This document shows, piece after piece, positions 15,790-23,562 of a stretch of 31,313 nt of DNA; position 1 is the stretch's first letter; each line of letters begins with the position of its first letter. The stretch spans positions 1 to 31,313 of the forward strand of contig JBEKRL010000015.1 of the NCBI GenBank assembly GCA_049518775.1, in the 5' to 3' direction. Below the pieces are notes generated by a model. It made no database searches. It had not been told where the DNA came from and saw only the letters and a list, made by a program, of their open reading frames with translations. The DNA is from Bog-877 sp049518775. Lineage in GTDB: Bacteria; Chloroflexota; Dormibacteria; Aeolococcales; Bog-877. A program made the translations under genes and the position numbers.

Positions 15790-16464
15790 TCAGCGGGTCC
15801 CCCCTACCCGGTTGGAGCTGGCCAGGGGGCGCCGGGTCGCCGCGGCCTTGCCCAGGGCCACGTGCTGGTCGGGAGCGGTGGGCAACGGGGTCGGGTAGCC
15901 GACCGCGCTGAGCAACTCCATGGCCATTTGGCAGTCCAGCCCGATGACGGTGTCGGTCCGCCCGGCGATGGCATCCACCAGGGAGCCTCCCAACCCCTGC
16001 ACGGCGTAGGAGCCGGCCCGATCCAGGGGCTCTCCGCCGGCGATGTACTGCTCCAACTCGGCGTCGCTGAACTGACGCATCCGGACCGCCGAGCGGGAGA
16101 CTCCGATCGCCTCCCGCTTCGAGCCCGAGCCCAGAGCGCAGATTCCGGTGAGGACCACATGACGCTGCCCCCGCAGCGACCGCAGCATCTCCCGGGCCTT
16201 GTCCGCCGTCAGCGGCTTGCCCAACGGACCGTGCGGGCCGAGCACGACGGTGTCGGCGGCGAGCAGGTAGGCGTCGTCACCCGCGACCATCGACAGGCAA
16301 GCATAGGCCTTGCTCCGGGCGATCAGTTGCACCGCCAGGTCGGCGCACATCCCCGGCACCATCTGCTCCTCGATCTCCGGCCGGACCACGACGAACCTCA
16401 GCCCCAACCGCACCAGGAGTTGGCGTCGACGCTCAGACCCCGAGGCGAGAACTAGTTCAGCCAC
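15790..16464 (-). CDS. maf: Maf-family nucleoside triphosphate pyrophosphatase
   Basis: A 224-residue house-cleaning enzyme that hydrolyses non-canonical or modified NTPs (dTTP/UTP-type relatives) to monophosphates. Family motifs are LASGSERRRQLL at the N-terminus, LAADTVVLG, GKPLTADKAREML and the catalytic-site segment DRAGSYAVQGLGG. About 25 residues after the usual end (ATRRPLASSNRVGGTR) are extra. It starts at GTG 16464, with AGGAGG about 12 bases upstream, and lies 75 bases after the membrane operon. The DUF11 gene starts 20 bases after its stop. Confidence 0.92.
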   Translation of the reverse strand: MAELVLASGSERRRQLLVRLGLRFVVVRPEIEEQMVPGMCADLAVQLIARSKAYACLSMVAGDDAYLLAADTVVLGPHGPLGKPLTADKAREMLRSLRGQRHVVLTGICALGSGSKREAIGVSRSAVRMRQFSDAELEQYIAGGEPLDRAGSYAVQGLGGSLVDAIAGRTDTVIGLDCQMAMELLSAVGYPTPLPTAPDQHVALGKAAATRRPLASSNRVGGTR

Positions 16465-16539
16465 GTCCTCACAGCGCCTCCTGTTGCCCTGGCGACCGCC
16501 AGTGCAAAGGGGAATCGGATCCCCATGCCGGCAAGCGCT

Positions 16540-17283
16540 TCACGGAACATTGAGTGTAGCAGCGGGGGCGCCCATCCCCAGCCGGCGCACGACCCTGGGA
16601 CCGCCGGCCGAGCCCGCCCACCAGGCCAGCCCCAGCAACGCCAGGAGGACCCACCAGGCCACCAAGGCCAGGCCGAAAGGAGCGGTCCGGAGCTGGGGAA
16701 GCGCCAGCAGGAGCGCCATCCCGGCGCCCGCCGCCCAGCCACAGGACCGCAGCGAGACACCTCCGGGGGGCCCCCCCAGGACGAGCGGAAGTGTGGCCAG
16801 CGCGAGGACGGCCAGCAGCAGCCGGCCCAGCTCCGCCCCCAGCCCTCCGGCACTGAGCAGGCTGGACCAGGTGGCGGAGTGGACGGCCAGCGCCAACGCC
16901 ACCAGCGCCAGCGACCAGGCTCCGGCAGCGGCGAGGGCCCTCCCATCCCGGGAGCGCCCGGCGCCCAGCAACTGAAGAGCCCAGAGCCCAGCCAGGGTCA
17001 GACCGATGCCACCGAGATCACTGCCCGAGGCCCAGGAGACCGTCACCGGCGCGACCGGGTTGTCCGGCCAGGGCATGGGCGCCAGGACCAGGCCGGCCAG
17101 CATCAGCCCCAGGATGAGCCGAAAGGGGCTGGGCATGGCTCCCAGGCAGGCTGTCCACCCACCCGCGCCTCGGCGTAGCAGCGTCGCTCCCCCGCCCGCG
17201 AGGGCGGCCACCACCACAGCCAGGCCGCCCGGGTAGACGGCGAGCGCGGCGCAAAGCGCAAAACCGAAGAGGAGGTGGTTCAC
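16540..17283 (-). CDS. polytopic membrane protein of the valS-linked operon
   Basis: 247 residues, very hydrophobic, about seven predicted membrane segments rich in Leu, Ala, Gly and Trp (for example LGRLLLAVLALATLPLVLGG and ALVAWWVLLALLGLAWWAG). No family is recognised. The start GTG 17283 overlaps the upstream stop codon in a GTGA tetranucleotide, the same coupling used within the rest of this operon, so the product probably belongs to one complex with the NuoN- and NuoL-like proteins. The open frame continues 50 codons upstream as a shadow of the preceding gene. Confidence 0.75.
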   Translation of the reverse strand: MNHLLFGFALCAALAVYPGGLAVVVAALAGGGATLLRRGAGGWTACLGAMPSPFRLILGLMLAGLVLAPMPWPDNPVAPVTVSWASGSDLGGIGLTLAGLWALQLLGAGRSRDGRALAAAGAWSLALVALALAVHSATWSSLLSAGGLGAELGRLLLAVLALATLPLVLGGPPGGVSLRSCGWAAGAGMALLLALPQLRTAPFGLALVAWWVLLALLGLAWWAGSAGGPRVVRRLGMGAPAATLNVP

Positions 17284-18530
17284 ACCCGAAGCCCGAACAA
17301 AGCGCTCAGGATCGGTCCCCCCAACAGCCCCGCCGCCAGGCTCGCCAGGGCCGCCACCAACCCAATCCACTCGCCCAGCCGAGGCCCTCTCAGCGCCGCT
17401 CGCCGCACCGCCTCGCGGATCCCCGACGCGCACGCGGCGAGCTGGAGTCCGAACACGATCAGTAGCAGCGCCACCACCACCGGGCCCATGAAGGCAGCCC
17501 CGAACAGGGCCAGGACCCGCCCCGCGAAGCCGCCGAAGGGGGGGACCCCGGACAGCCCCAGCCAGGCCACCAGGTGGGAGCGGGCCCCCGGGGGCTCACT
17601 GAGGGCCGCCCCCACCAGCCAGTGGACCACGATCAGCAACGCCACCGCGGCCAGGCCGGCGGCATCGCCACTGGCGACCCCGACGCACATGACCCCGACG
17701 TCGGCCTGCAGCACTCTCCAGTAGCGGGTGGAGGGATCCGCCCGGAACCCGGCGCAGCCCCAGAAGATCGCGGTGGCCAGCCCCAGGGCGACCAGGAGCA
17801 GCTGGATCACCTTCTCCAAGCCGGAGGGACTCGCGACCAGCACCCGGGCCACGACCAGGATCCCGGTCGGCACCATCCAGATCCGCCAGACCGCGGCCTC
17901 GGCGACGGCCACCCGGGAGGCCGCCCCGACCCAGCTCGAGAGGGGCAGGAGCCCGACCACTCCTACCAGGCCTCCCACCAGCAGAAGTCCGGTCAGGACC
18001 GCCGGGACCGCCCCGATGCGCTCGGAGGGCAGCAGTCCCACAGCCCCCACCAGAGCGCAGAACACCAGCGCCGACTGCCGGCCCAGGCTGCGCAGGGGCA
18101 GAAGTGGGCCGGCCAGGTGCACCCAGCGGATCCAGATCAGAGCTGAGGTCATCGCCAGCAGCAGCGCCATCGGGGCGAAGCCGGTGGTGGCGAGGGCCAG
18201 CGAGCACCCCACCCCGGCGAGGATCGCCACCGCGGCCCCTCCCGCCGAGACGCCCGGGCTCCTCACCACCCCGAGCTGGAGCACCAGCGCCGCCCAGCCG
18301 CCGATCACGATCCCCGCCGCCAACCTCGAGATGACCAGGGAACCGAGGTGGACATCGGTGAACGCAGCACCGGGGCCGCTGGAGCGCGAGGCGGCGATCG
18401 CCACCGAGATCCCGGCCGCGGTGGCGAGCAGGAGAACCGCGGGGACCAGGCGGCTGCGCCCCCCGACCCAGCCCGCGACCCCCGCCAGGACCACCCCGCC
18501 AGCCAGCGCGGGGACGAGCCAGGTGGTCAA
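17280..18530 (-). CDS. divergent NuoN/MrpD-like antiporter-family membrane protein
   Basis: 416 residues with about 11-13 predicted membrane helices. The best landmark is LSGVPPFGGFAGR (about 326-338), matching the conserved loop of NuoN/NuoM/MrpD proteins, where the last position is usually Lys. Upstream, RYWRVLQADVGVMCVGVASG resembles the usual discontinuous-helix region. The normal P-H-x-W-L-P-D and Ala-Pro-Thr-Pro-Val-Ser motifs are degraded to PLSSWVGAASRVAVAEAAVW, and charged residues inside membranes are few. So it shares the fold but may not pump protons. It starts with TTG at a TTGA overlap with the previous gene, with GGAG about eight bases before. Confidence 0.75.
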   Translation of the reverse strand: MTTWLVPALAGGVVLAGVAGWVGGRSRLVPAVLLLATAAGISVAIAASRSSGPGAAFTDVHLGSLVISRLAAGIVIGGWAALVLQLGVVRSPGVSAGGAAVAILAGVGCSLALATTGFAPMALLLAMTSALIWIRWVHLAGPLLPLRSLGRQSALVFCALVGAVGLLPSERIGAVPAVLTGLLLVGGLVGVVGLLPLSSWVGAASRVAVAEAAVWRIWMVPTGILVVARVLVASPSGLEKVIQLLLVALGLATAIFWGCAGFRADPSTRYWRVLQADVGVMCVGVASGDAAGLAAVALLIVVHWLVGAALSEPPGARSHLVAWLGLSGVPPFGGFAGRVLALFGAAFMGPVVVALLLIVFGLQLAACASGIREAVRRAALRGPRLGEWIGLVAALASLAAGLLGGPILSALFGLRV

Positions 18531-19135
18531 CTTGAGGTCTCCCAGGGGGTGGCCCGGGCCAGTGCCACCATGACCACCGCCGGGGTACCCGCCGCCAGCA
18601 AGGCCACCGCCATGGCCGATCCGGGAAAGCTGAGGAGAAGGAATCCAGCCGCTCCCATCCCGGCGCAGAACCCACCCAGGCCCAGATCGGCTGGCCCCCT
18701 CCCGGTACCGATCCGGATCAGCCCCACCTCGAAGATGAAGAGGCAGGCAAAGCCCGGCCCCTGGGTGGCCACCGTGCCGGCGGTGAGATGGCCGGAGAGC
18801 AACCGCGCGGTGAAGAGCCCCACGGCACCGAGGACGGCCCGTACGCTCCGGTCACCGAAGACCCTCGGTTTCTCGGTGACCGGGCGCGCCCCCACGAGCC
18901 GGGCCGAGAGGTCGAGGAAGGGCAGCCTGCCGCCGAGCTCTATCAGCACCGCCGCGGCGGCCCCCAGACCTGCCAGGCACCAGAATCCCTCGGGGCCTGC
19001 CGAGAGAGAGCTGACCGCTCCGACCCCCAGGCCCACGGCCAGCGAGCTGACCGAGATCCCCCGGCGCCCCATCGAGAAGAGGGCGACGGCCCCGGCCAGG
19101 AACCCGCCGGCGGCGAGTATCGCGTCCCAGATCAC
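18527..19135 (-). CDS. small polytopic membrane protein of the valS-linked operon
   Basis: 202 residues with about six hydrophobic segments. Distinct parts are a central cytoplasmic-looking stretch (LSARLVGARPVTEKPRVFGD) and a later helix FACLFIFEVGLIRIGTGRG with a membrane glutamate. No family is recognised; position suggests a counterpart of small NDH or Mrp subunits, but I see no diagnostic motif. The start GTG 19135 overlaps the stop of the NuoL-like gene (GTGA). A much longer open frame that ends here (to 20866) is a shadow over the neighbour and is not used. Confidence 0.72.
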   Translation of the reverse strand: MIWDAILAAGGFLAGAVALFSMGRRGISVSSLAVGLGVGAVSSLSAGPEGFWCLAGLGAAAAVLIELGGRLPFLDLSARLVGARPVTEKPRVFGDRSVRAVLGAVGLFTARLLSGHLTAGTVATQGPGFACLFIFEVGLIRIGTGRGPADLGLGGFCAGMGAAGFLLLSFPGSAMAVALLAAGTPAVVMVALARATPWETSS

Positions 19136-20904
19136 AGCCGGATCAACTCCGTGAGCAGCCAGGCGGCCACTGCGGTGGTCGCGATCCAGAGCCATACCGG
19201 CCGCTCCCCCACCTCCCGGTCCGCCAGGTTGACCAGCATGAGGTACCACCTTCGGGCCTCCTGGCCGGTTCGGGGAAGCCTTGACCACCAGGCCGCCAGG
19301 GCCGCCAGCCCGCGGGGGAGCGGTGCGACCGGGGCCGGCGGCGTGGCCCGGACCCGCCCCGCCACCCCGGTGCCGGGACCGAGGGCCAGCCGCATCGCCT
19401 GGAGCCCTACCCAGGCCAGAACGCCGAGAAGTACCAGGTAGCCGCCCGGCCAGATCAGCGACGGCCCCTGCACCACCAGCGGGTCGGGGGCGGAGAGGGG
19501 GCTGTGCGAGACCGTGCCGGGAGCCGCAAGCGTCCCGGCCACCAGGGTGACCACCGCACCCGGCACGATCGCGGCGGCAGCCAGGCACAGCGCCGGCAGG
19601 CCCAGCGGCCAGCTCCACCTGGAGTCCGCCCGGAGCAACCGGGAGAGGGCCGGTGCCGCCATCACCAGGGCGGCCAGAGCGGTCAGGTAGGCCAGAGCGG
19701 GAGCCAACCCGGATTGCAACCCCTGCCCGAGGGAGAGGCTGAGCCCCATCACTCCCACGCCGAAGGCCAGCGAGAAGGGCAGCAGAGACGCCGACACTCC
19801 GATCAGAAGCTGGCCCCGCCCCAGGGTCGCAGCCTTGGCCGCACCTCGCCCGTGCTGGCCCCCAGGCCGGCCCAGGATGGCCCGGGGCAGGAAGGCAGCC
19901 GCCAGCTCGAGAAACAGACCGGCGCTGAGGCCCAGCAGGGTACCCTCCGCCGAGTTCTGACCGAATCCGACCAGCACCAGCGAGCTGGCGGCCAGCAGAA
20001 CCGCCCGAAGCTCCACGGCACGCTGCCCGGACCAGAGCAGAAGGCCCACCGCGGTGGCGCCCAGGACCAGGGCCGCCAGATCCAGGCAGGTGCCGAACCA
20101 GGGCGTGGGCCAGGTTCCGCCGGAGAGCTCCTGGATGCGGAGCAGGACCAACAGGCCCGTCGGCACCGCCACCACGGTGAACCAGTCGGCGACATCCACC
20201 GAGCGCGCAGAGCGGGGCCGCGCGCCGGCGCCGAGGCCGCCGATCAGCAGGCAGCCGGCCAAGCGAACCAGCGCGGCCAGCACCAGGAGCCCCGCCAGCA
20301 ATGGGCTCACCGAGCTCGGCGGTATCGAGGTCAGAACCAGCGTCGAGGTGCCCTGCAGCACCGCCACCACCGCCGCCAGCCAGACCAGTGCGACCAGCTG
20401 GTCGGCGACGGCCGCCAGGACCATCCGGCCGCTGGCGGCCCGGGGCTGCCGGGAGTAGCTGAGGCCGATCCCGCCCAGAGCCGAGAGCTGAAGCCCGATG
20501 TAGAGGCTGAGGAGGTCGCCGGCGAAGGCGGCTCCCATCCCACCCAGCACCGCCAGTCCCAGGCTGGCCGAGGCCAGAGGGCGGCGTTCTCGGGCGGAGA
20601 AGCTCACCACCAGGGCCGCGACCAGGACCATCAGCGCAATGGCCGCGCCACTGCTGTCGACCGAGAGGGTTATCGGAACCCGGGGCTCCAGCTGCCACAG
20701 GGTCATCTGTAGGGCGCCTCCCGGATGAAGCTGCCACAGCAGCGCCACCACGTCGGCCAGGGCCAGCAGCAACCCCCCCCGAACCACCCAGCGCGCCCAG
20801 AAATCGGGCCGGGCCGGCCAGGGACGGCCGAGACCCGAGCAGACCAGGGTGGCTGCGGCGGGACAAAGGAGCGCTAGCGGCGGCAGGTCGACGAGTGCCA
20901 GCAC
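19132..20904 (-). CDS. divergent NuoL/NuoM-like proton-antiporter-family protein
   Basis: 590 residues, about 14-15 membrane helices. The order of segments resembles NuoL/NuoM/MrpA/HyfB: LSVDSSGAAIALMVLVAALV (about 80-99), AGDLLSLYIGLQLSALGGIG (128-147), then the region around 205-257 and an ELRAVLLAASSLVLVGFG segment (299-315). At the place of the conserved helix-5 glutamate there is Q139, the helix-7 lysine position looks like R214, and the usual His-Ala-Phe-Phe-Lys segment reads SAGLFLELAAAF. The Trp-Leu-Pro-Asp motif is missing. It starts 13 bases after the valS stop (GTG 20904). It is probably a structural or altered-ion relative of the antiporter subunits. Confidence 0.78.
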   Translation of the reverse strand: MLALVDLPPLALLCPAAATLVCSGLGRPWPARPDFWARWVVRGGLLLALADVVALLWQLHPGGALQMTLWQLEPRVPITLSVDSSGAAIALMVLVAALVVSFSARERRPLASASLGLAVLGGMGAAFAGDLLSLYIGLQLSALGGIGLSYSRQPRAASGRMVLAAVADQLVALVWLAAVVAVLQGTSTLVLTSIPPSSVSPLLAGLLVLAALVRLAGCLLIGGLGAGARPRSARSVDVADWFTVVAVPTGLLVLLRIQELSGGTWPTPWFGTCLDLAALVLGATAVGLLLWSGQRAVELRAVLLAASSLVLVGFGQNSAEGTLLGLSAGLFLELAAAFLPRAILGRPGGQHGRGAAKAATLGRGQLLIGVSASLLPFSLAFGVGVMGLSLSLGQGLQSGLAPALAYLTALAALVMAAPALSRLLRADSRWSWPLGLPALCLAAAAIVPGAVVTLVAGTLAAPGTVSHSPLSAPDPLVVQGPSLIWPGGYLVLLGVLAWVGLQAMRLALGPGTGVAGRVRATPPAPVAPLPRGLAALAAWWSRLPRTGQEARRWYLMLVNLADREVGERPVWLWIATTAVAAWLLTELIRL

Positions 20905-20917
20905 TCAGCCGCCCGGC

Positions 20918-23542
20918 TCAGCCGTCGAGTGCACCGCGCAGAAGCGATTCTCGACGGCGGGCAGTCTCCAGCTGGTCACGAACCCCCTCGACGATCTCCG
21001 GCGGGGCCTTCACGGCGAAGGGCCCGGAGAGCTTCCGCTCGAGCGCGGCACGGTGGGCGCCGACGCGGGCCAGCTCCCTCCCGATCGCCTCCTTCCACTC
21101 CGGGCCCCCGGAGCTGGCATCCGTCCCCAGCGAGAGGGTGGTCTGGCCGGCCACCACCTGGGGCCGCGCGTGCCCCGCGCTCCCGCCGGGGTCCACCCAG
21201 CTGATCGGAAGCAACGCCGAGACATAGCCGCGGACCTCGGGAAAGACCAGCTCGGGGCCCTCATGGTCGACTGAGAACGGGACCAGGCTGCTGTGGCGGT
21301 GCACCTGGATTCCCAGTTCCTGGAGCCCCTTGCGCAGAACCGAGACCAGCTCTCGGCACCCGTCCATGGCCCGCTCCGCCTCGGGGTCGGACCAGGCCGT
21401 CGGGGCGTCCGGCCAGCTCATCAGGTCCAGGCTTGCGGGGGTCCCGGCGAACTGCTCGGCCAGGGTGTCGGTGAGGAATGGCATGATCGGGTGCAGCAGG
21501 AGCGCCGTCTGGAGCAGCACAGTCCTGGTCACCCACCGGGCGGCCTCCTCCCCCGCCTGGAGCCGCTCCTTGATCAGCTCCAGGTACCAGTCGGCCAGCT
21601 CGTGCCAGGCGAAGTCGTAGATGGAGGCGATTATCCCGTCGAAGTCGTAGCTGGGCAGCGCCCGGGTGACTGACCTGGTGACCGCCGCCAGACGGGAGAG
21701 GATCCAGCGGTCGGCCAGCTGGAGAGATCCGGGCAGCGGCTCGGGCAGCTCAGGGATTCGGCCCTCCTCCCCCTGGCCGGGAAAGTAGCCCTGGTGGAGC
21801 AGCCTGGTCATGTTCCAGAGCTTGTTGGCGAAGCGGGCAAACCCCTCGATCCGACTCTCGTCGAACTTGGAGTCCTGGCTACCCATGGCGACGCTGGCGC
21901 CCCAGGCCCGGAGTGCGTCCGCCCCGTACTTCGCCGCCATGTCCAGCGGGTCAACCACGTTGCCACTGCTCTTGGACATCCGGGCCCCGTCGGTGCCAAG
22001 GATGGTGGCGTGGAAAAGCACCTCGTGGAAGGGGATCTCCCCGGTGAAGCGGAGGCCCATCATCACCATCCGGACCACCCAGTGCTGCAGGATGTCGCGA
22101 CCGGTACTCAGCACCGAGGTGGGGTAGAAGCGCGCCAGGGCCGGGTTCGGCTCCGGCCAGCCTAGGATGGCGAAGGGCCAGAGGGCACTGGAGAACCAGG
22201 TGTCGAGCACGTCGGGGTCGTGGGCCAGCTCCGGGCTCTGGCACTCCGGACAGACAGTTGGGTCGTCCACCCAGGCGAAGGTGTGGCCATTCGCGCATCT
22301 GCTCACCGGGATCCGGTGACCGAGCCAGAGCTGGCGGCTGATGCACCAGTCCCGCAGCCCCGCCATCCAGTCCAGGTACTGGGCACGGAACTGGGCCGGA
22401 TAGATGGTGATCCGGCCACTGCGGACCGCCTCCGCCGCCGGCCCGGCCAGCTCGCCGACCCTCAGCCACCACTGGGGGGTGACCAGCGGTTCGATCACCG
22501 TCCCGCACCTGTCGCAGTGGCCCACCTGGTGCAGCAACGCCTCCTCCTTGACCATCGCGCCGGACCGGCGCAGCCGCTCGGCGGCCAGCTCCCGAGCCTC
22601 GTTGACCCCCCTTCCGTCGATGTCGGGGAACTCCGGCGCGATCATCTTGCCTTGGAGGGAGATGACGGTGAGGATCGGCAGTTGGTGCCTCTCCCCCACC
22701 TCGTAGTCCTCGGCCGAGTGGCCCGGAGTGATCTTGAGGGCACCTGTCCCGACCTTGGGGTCCACCGCCTCGTCCTCGATCACGGGGATCTCCCGTCCCC
22801 CCAGCGGCTCACGGACCCGCCGTCCAACCAGGTGCCGGAAGCGCCCATCGCCAGGCGCCACCGCCACGGCCACGTCGGCGAGGATGGTCTCGGGGCGGGT
22901 GGTGGCCACCTCGATTCCGCCCTCATTTCCAATCAACTGGTAACGGACGTGATAGAAGGTGTCCTGCTGCTGCTCGTAAGCGACCTCCTCGTCCGAGATG
23001 GCGCTCTCGCAGCGGGGGCACCAGTTGACGATGCGGGGACCCCGATACACCAGCCCCTGCCGGTAGAGCTCGGCAAATACGGTGCGAATCACCCGGACGT
23101 AGCCGGCGTCCATGGTGAAGCGCTCCCTGGCCCAGTCGCAGCTGGCGCCCAGCCCGCGCATCTGCTCCAGGATCCGCCCCTGGTAGGTGTGGTACCAGGC
23201 GTCCACCCGATCGCCGAAGGCGGCGCGGCCGATCTCCTCCTTGCTGGTACCCTCCTCGGCCAACTGGCGCTCGATCACGTTTTGGGTGGCGATGGCGGCG
23301 TGATCGGTCCCTGGTACCCAGCAGACCTCGTATCCGCGCATGCGGTGGAAGCGACAGAGGGCGTCCTGGACCAAGACGTTGAGGGCGTGGCCCATGTGCA
23401 GTGATCCGGTGATGTTGGGCGGGGGTTGGGCAATCGAGAAGGCGGGCCTGGGACTGGCCGGGTCGGCGGACCCCAGTCCGATCTCCTGCCAGCGCTGGCG
23501 GCAGCGCAGCTCGGCGGCCTTGGGCTGGTAGGTTGCCTCCAC
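20918..23542 (-). CDS. valS: valyl-tRNA synthetase
   Basis: An 874-residue class I synthetase that charges tRNA-Val. The HIGH-type motif is PPNITGSLHMGHALN (HMGH at 49-52) and the KMSKS-type motif ARMSKSSGNVVDP is near 520. Zinc-type CxxC pairs (CPRCESAISDEEV; CDRCGTVIEP) occur between them, with the editing domain TTRPETILADVAVAV. A short C-terminal coiled coil (LARVGAHRAALERKLSGPF) is the ValS C-terminal arm. It starts at GTG 23542, 20 bases after metE, leaving no room for a T-box. The membrane-protein genes follow at once. Confidence 0.97.
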   Translation of the reverse strand: MEATYQPKAAELRCRQRWQEIGLGSADPASPRPAFSIAQPPPNITGSLHMGHALNVLVQDALCRFHRMRGYEVCWVPGTDHAAIATQNVIERQLAEEGTSKEEIGRAAFGDRVDAWYHTYQGRILEQMRGLGASCDWARERFTMDAGYVRVIRTVFAELYRQGLVYRGPRIVNWCPRCESAISDEEVAYEQQQDTFYHVRYQLIGNEGGIEVATTRPETILADVAVAVAPGDGRFRHLVGRRVREPLGGREIPVIEDEAVDPKVGTGALKITPGHSAEDYEVGERHQLPILTVISLQGKMIAPEFPDIDGRGVNEARELAAERLRRSGAMVKEEALLHQVGHCDRCGTVIEPLVTPQWWLRVGELAGPAAEAVRSGRITIYPAQFRAQYLDWMAGLRDWCISRQLWLGHRIPVSRCANGHTFAWVDDPTVCPECQSPELAHDPDVLDTWFSSALWPFAILGWPEPNPALARFYPTSVLSTGRDILQHWVVRMVMMGLRFTGEIPFHEVLFHATILGTDGARMSKSSGNVVDPLDMAAKYGADALRAWGASVAMGSQDSKFDESRIEGFARFANKLWNMTRLLHQGYFPGQGEEGRIPELPEPLPGSLQLADRWILSRLAAVTRSVTRALPSYDFDGIIASIYDFAWHELADWYLELIKERLQAGEEAARWVTRTVLLQTALLLHPIMPFLTDTLAEQFAGTPASLDLMSWPDAPTAWSDPEAERAMDGCRELVSVLRKGLQELGIQVHRHSSLVPFSVDHEGPELVFPEVRGYVSALLPISWVDPGGSAGHARPQVVAGQTTLSLGTDASSGGPEWKEAIGRELARVGAHRAALERKLSGPFAVKAPPEIVEGVRDQLETARRRESLLRGALDG

Positions 23543-23562
23543 CGGTCGCCCCCCGGGCCCGG

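Noticed and set aside
16452..16550. 32-codon ORF between the membrane operon and maf
   Set aside because: It overlaps both neighbours, has no ribosome site of its own and shows no recognisable features beyond a short hydrophobic stretch.
18527..20866. 779-codon open frame covering two membrane genes
   Set aside because: Only its last ~200 codons make a sensible membrane protein; the upstream part is a Gly/Arg/Pro-rich shadow of the NuoL-like gene, and a GTGA-coupled start at 19135 explains the real gene.
20905..20917. Separate promoter or T-box for valS or for the membrane operon
   Set aside because: Gaps of 20 bases (metE-valS) and 13 bases (valS-NuoL-like gene) leave no room for either.
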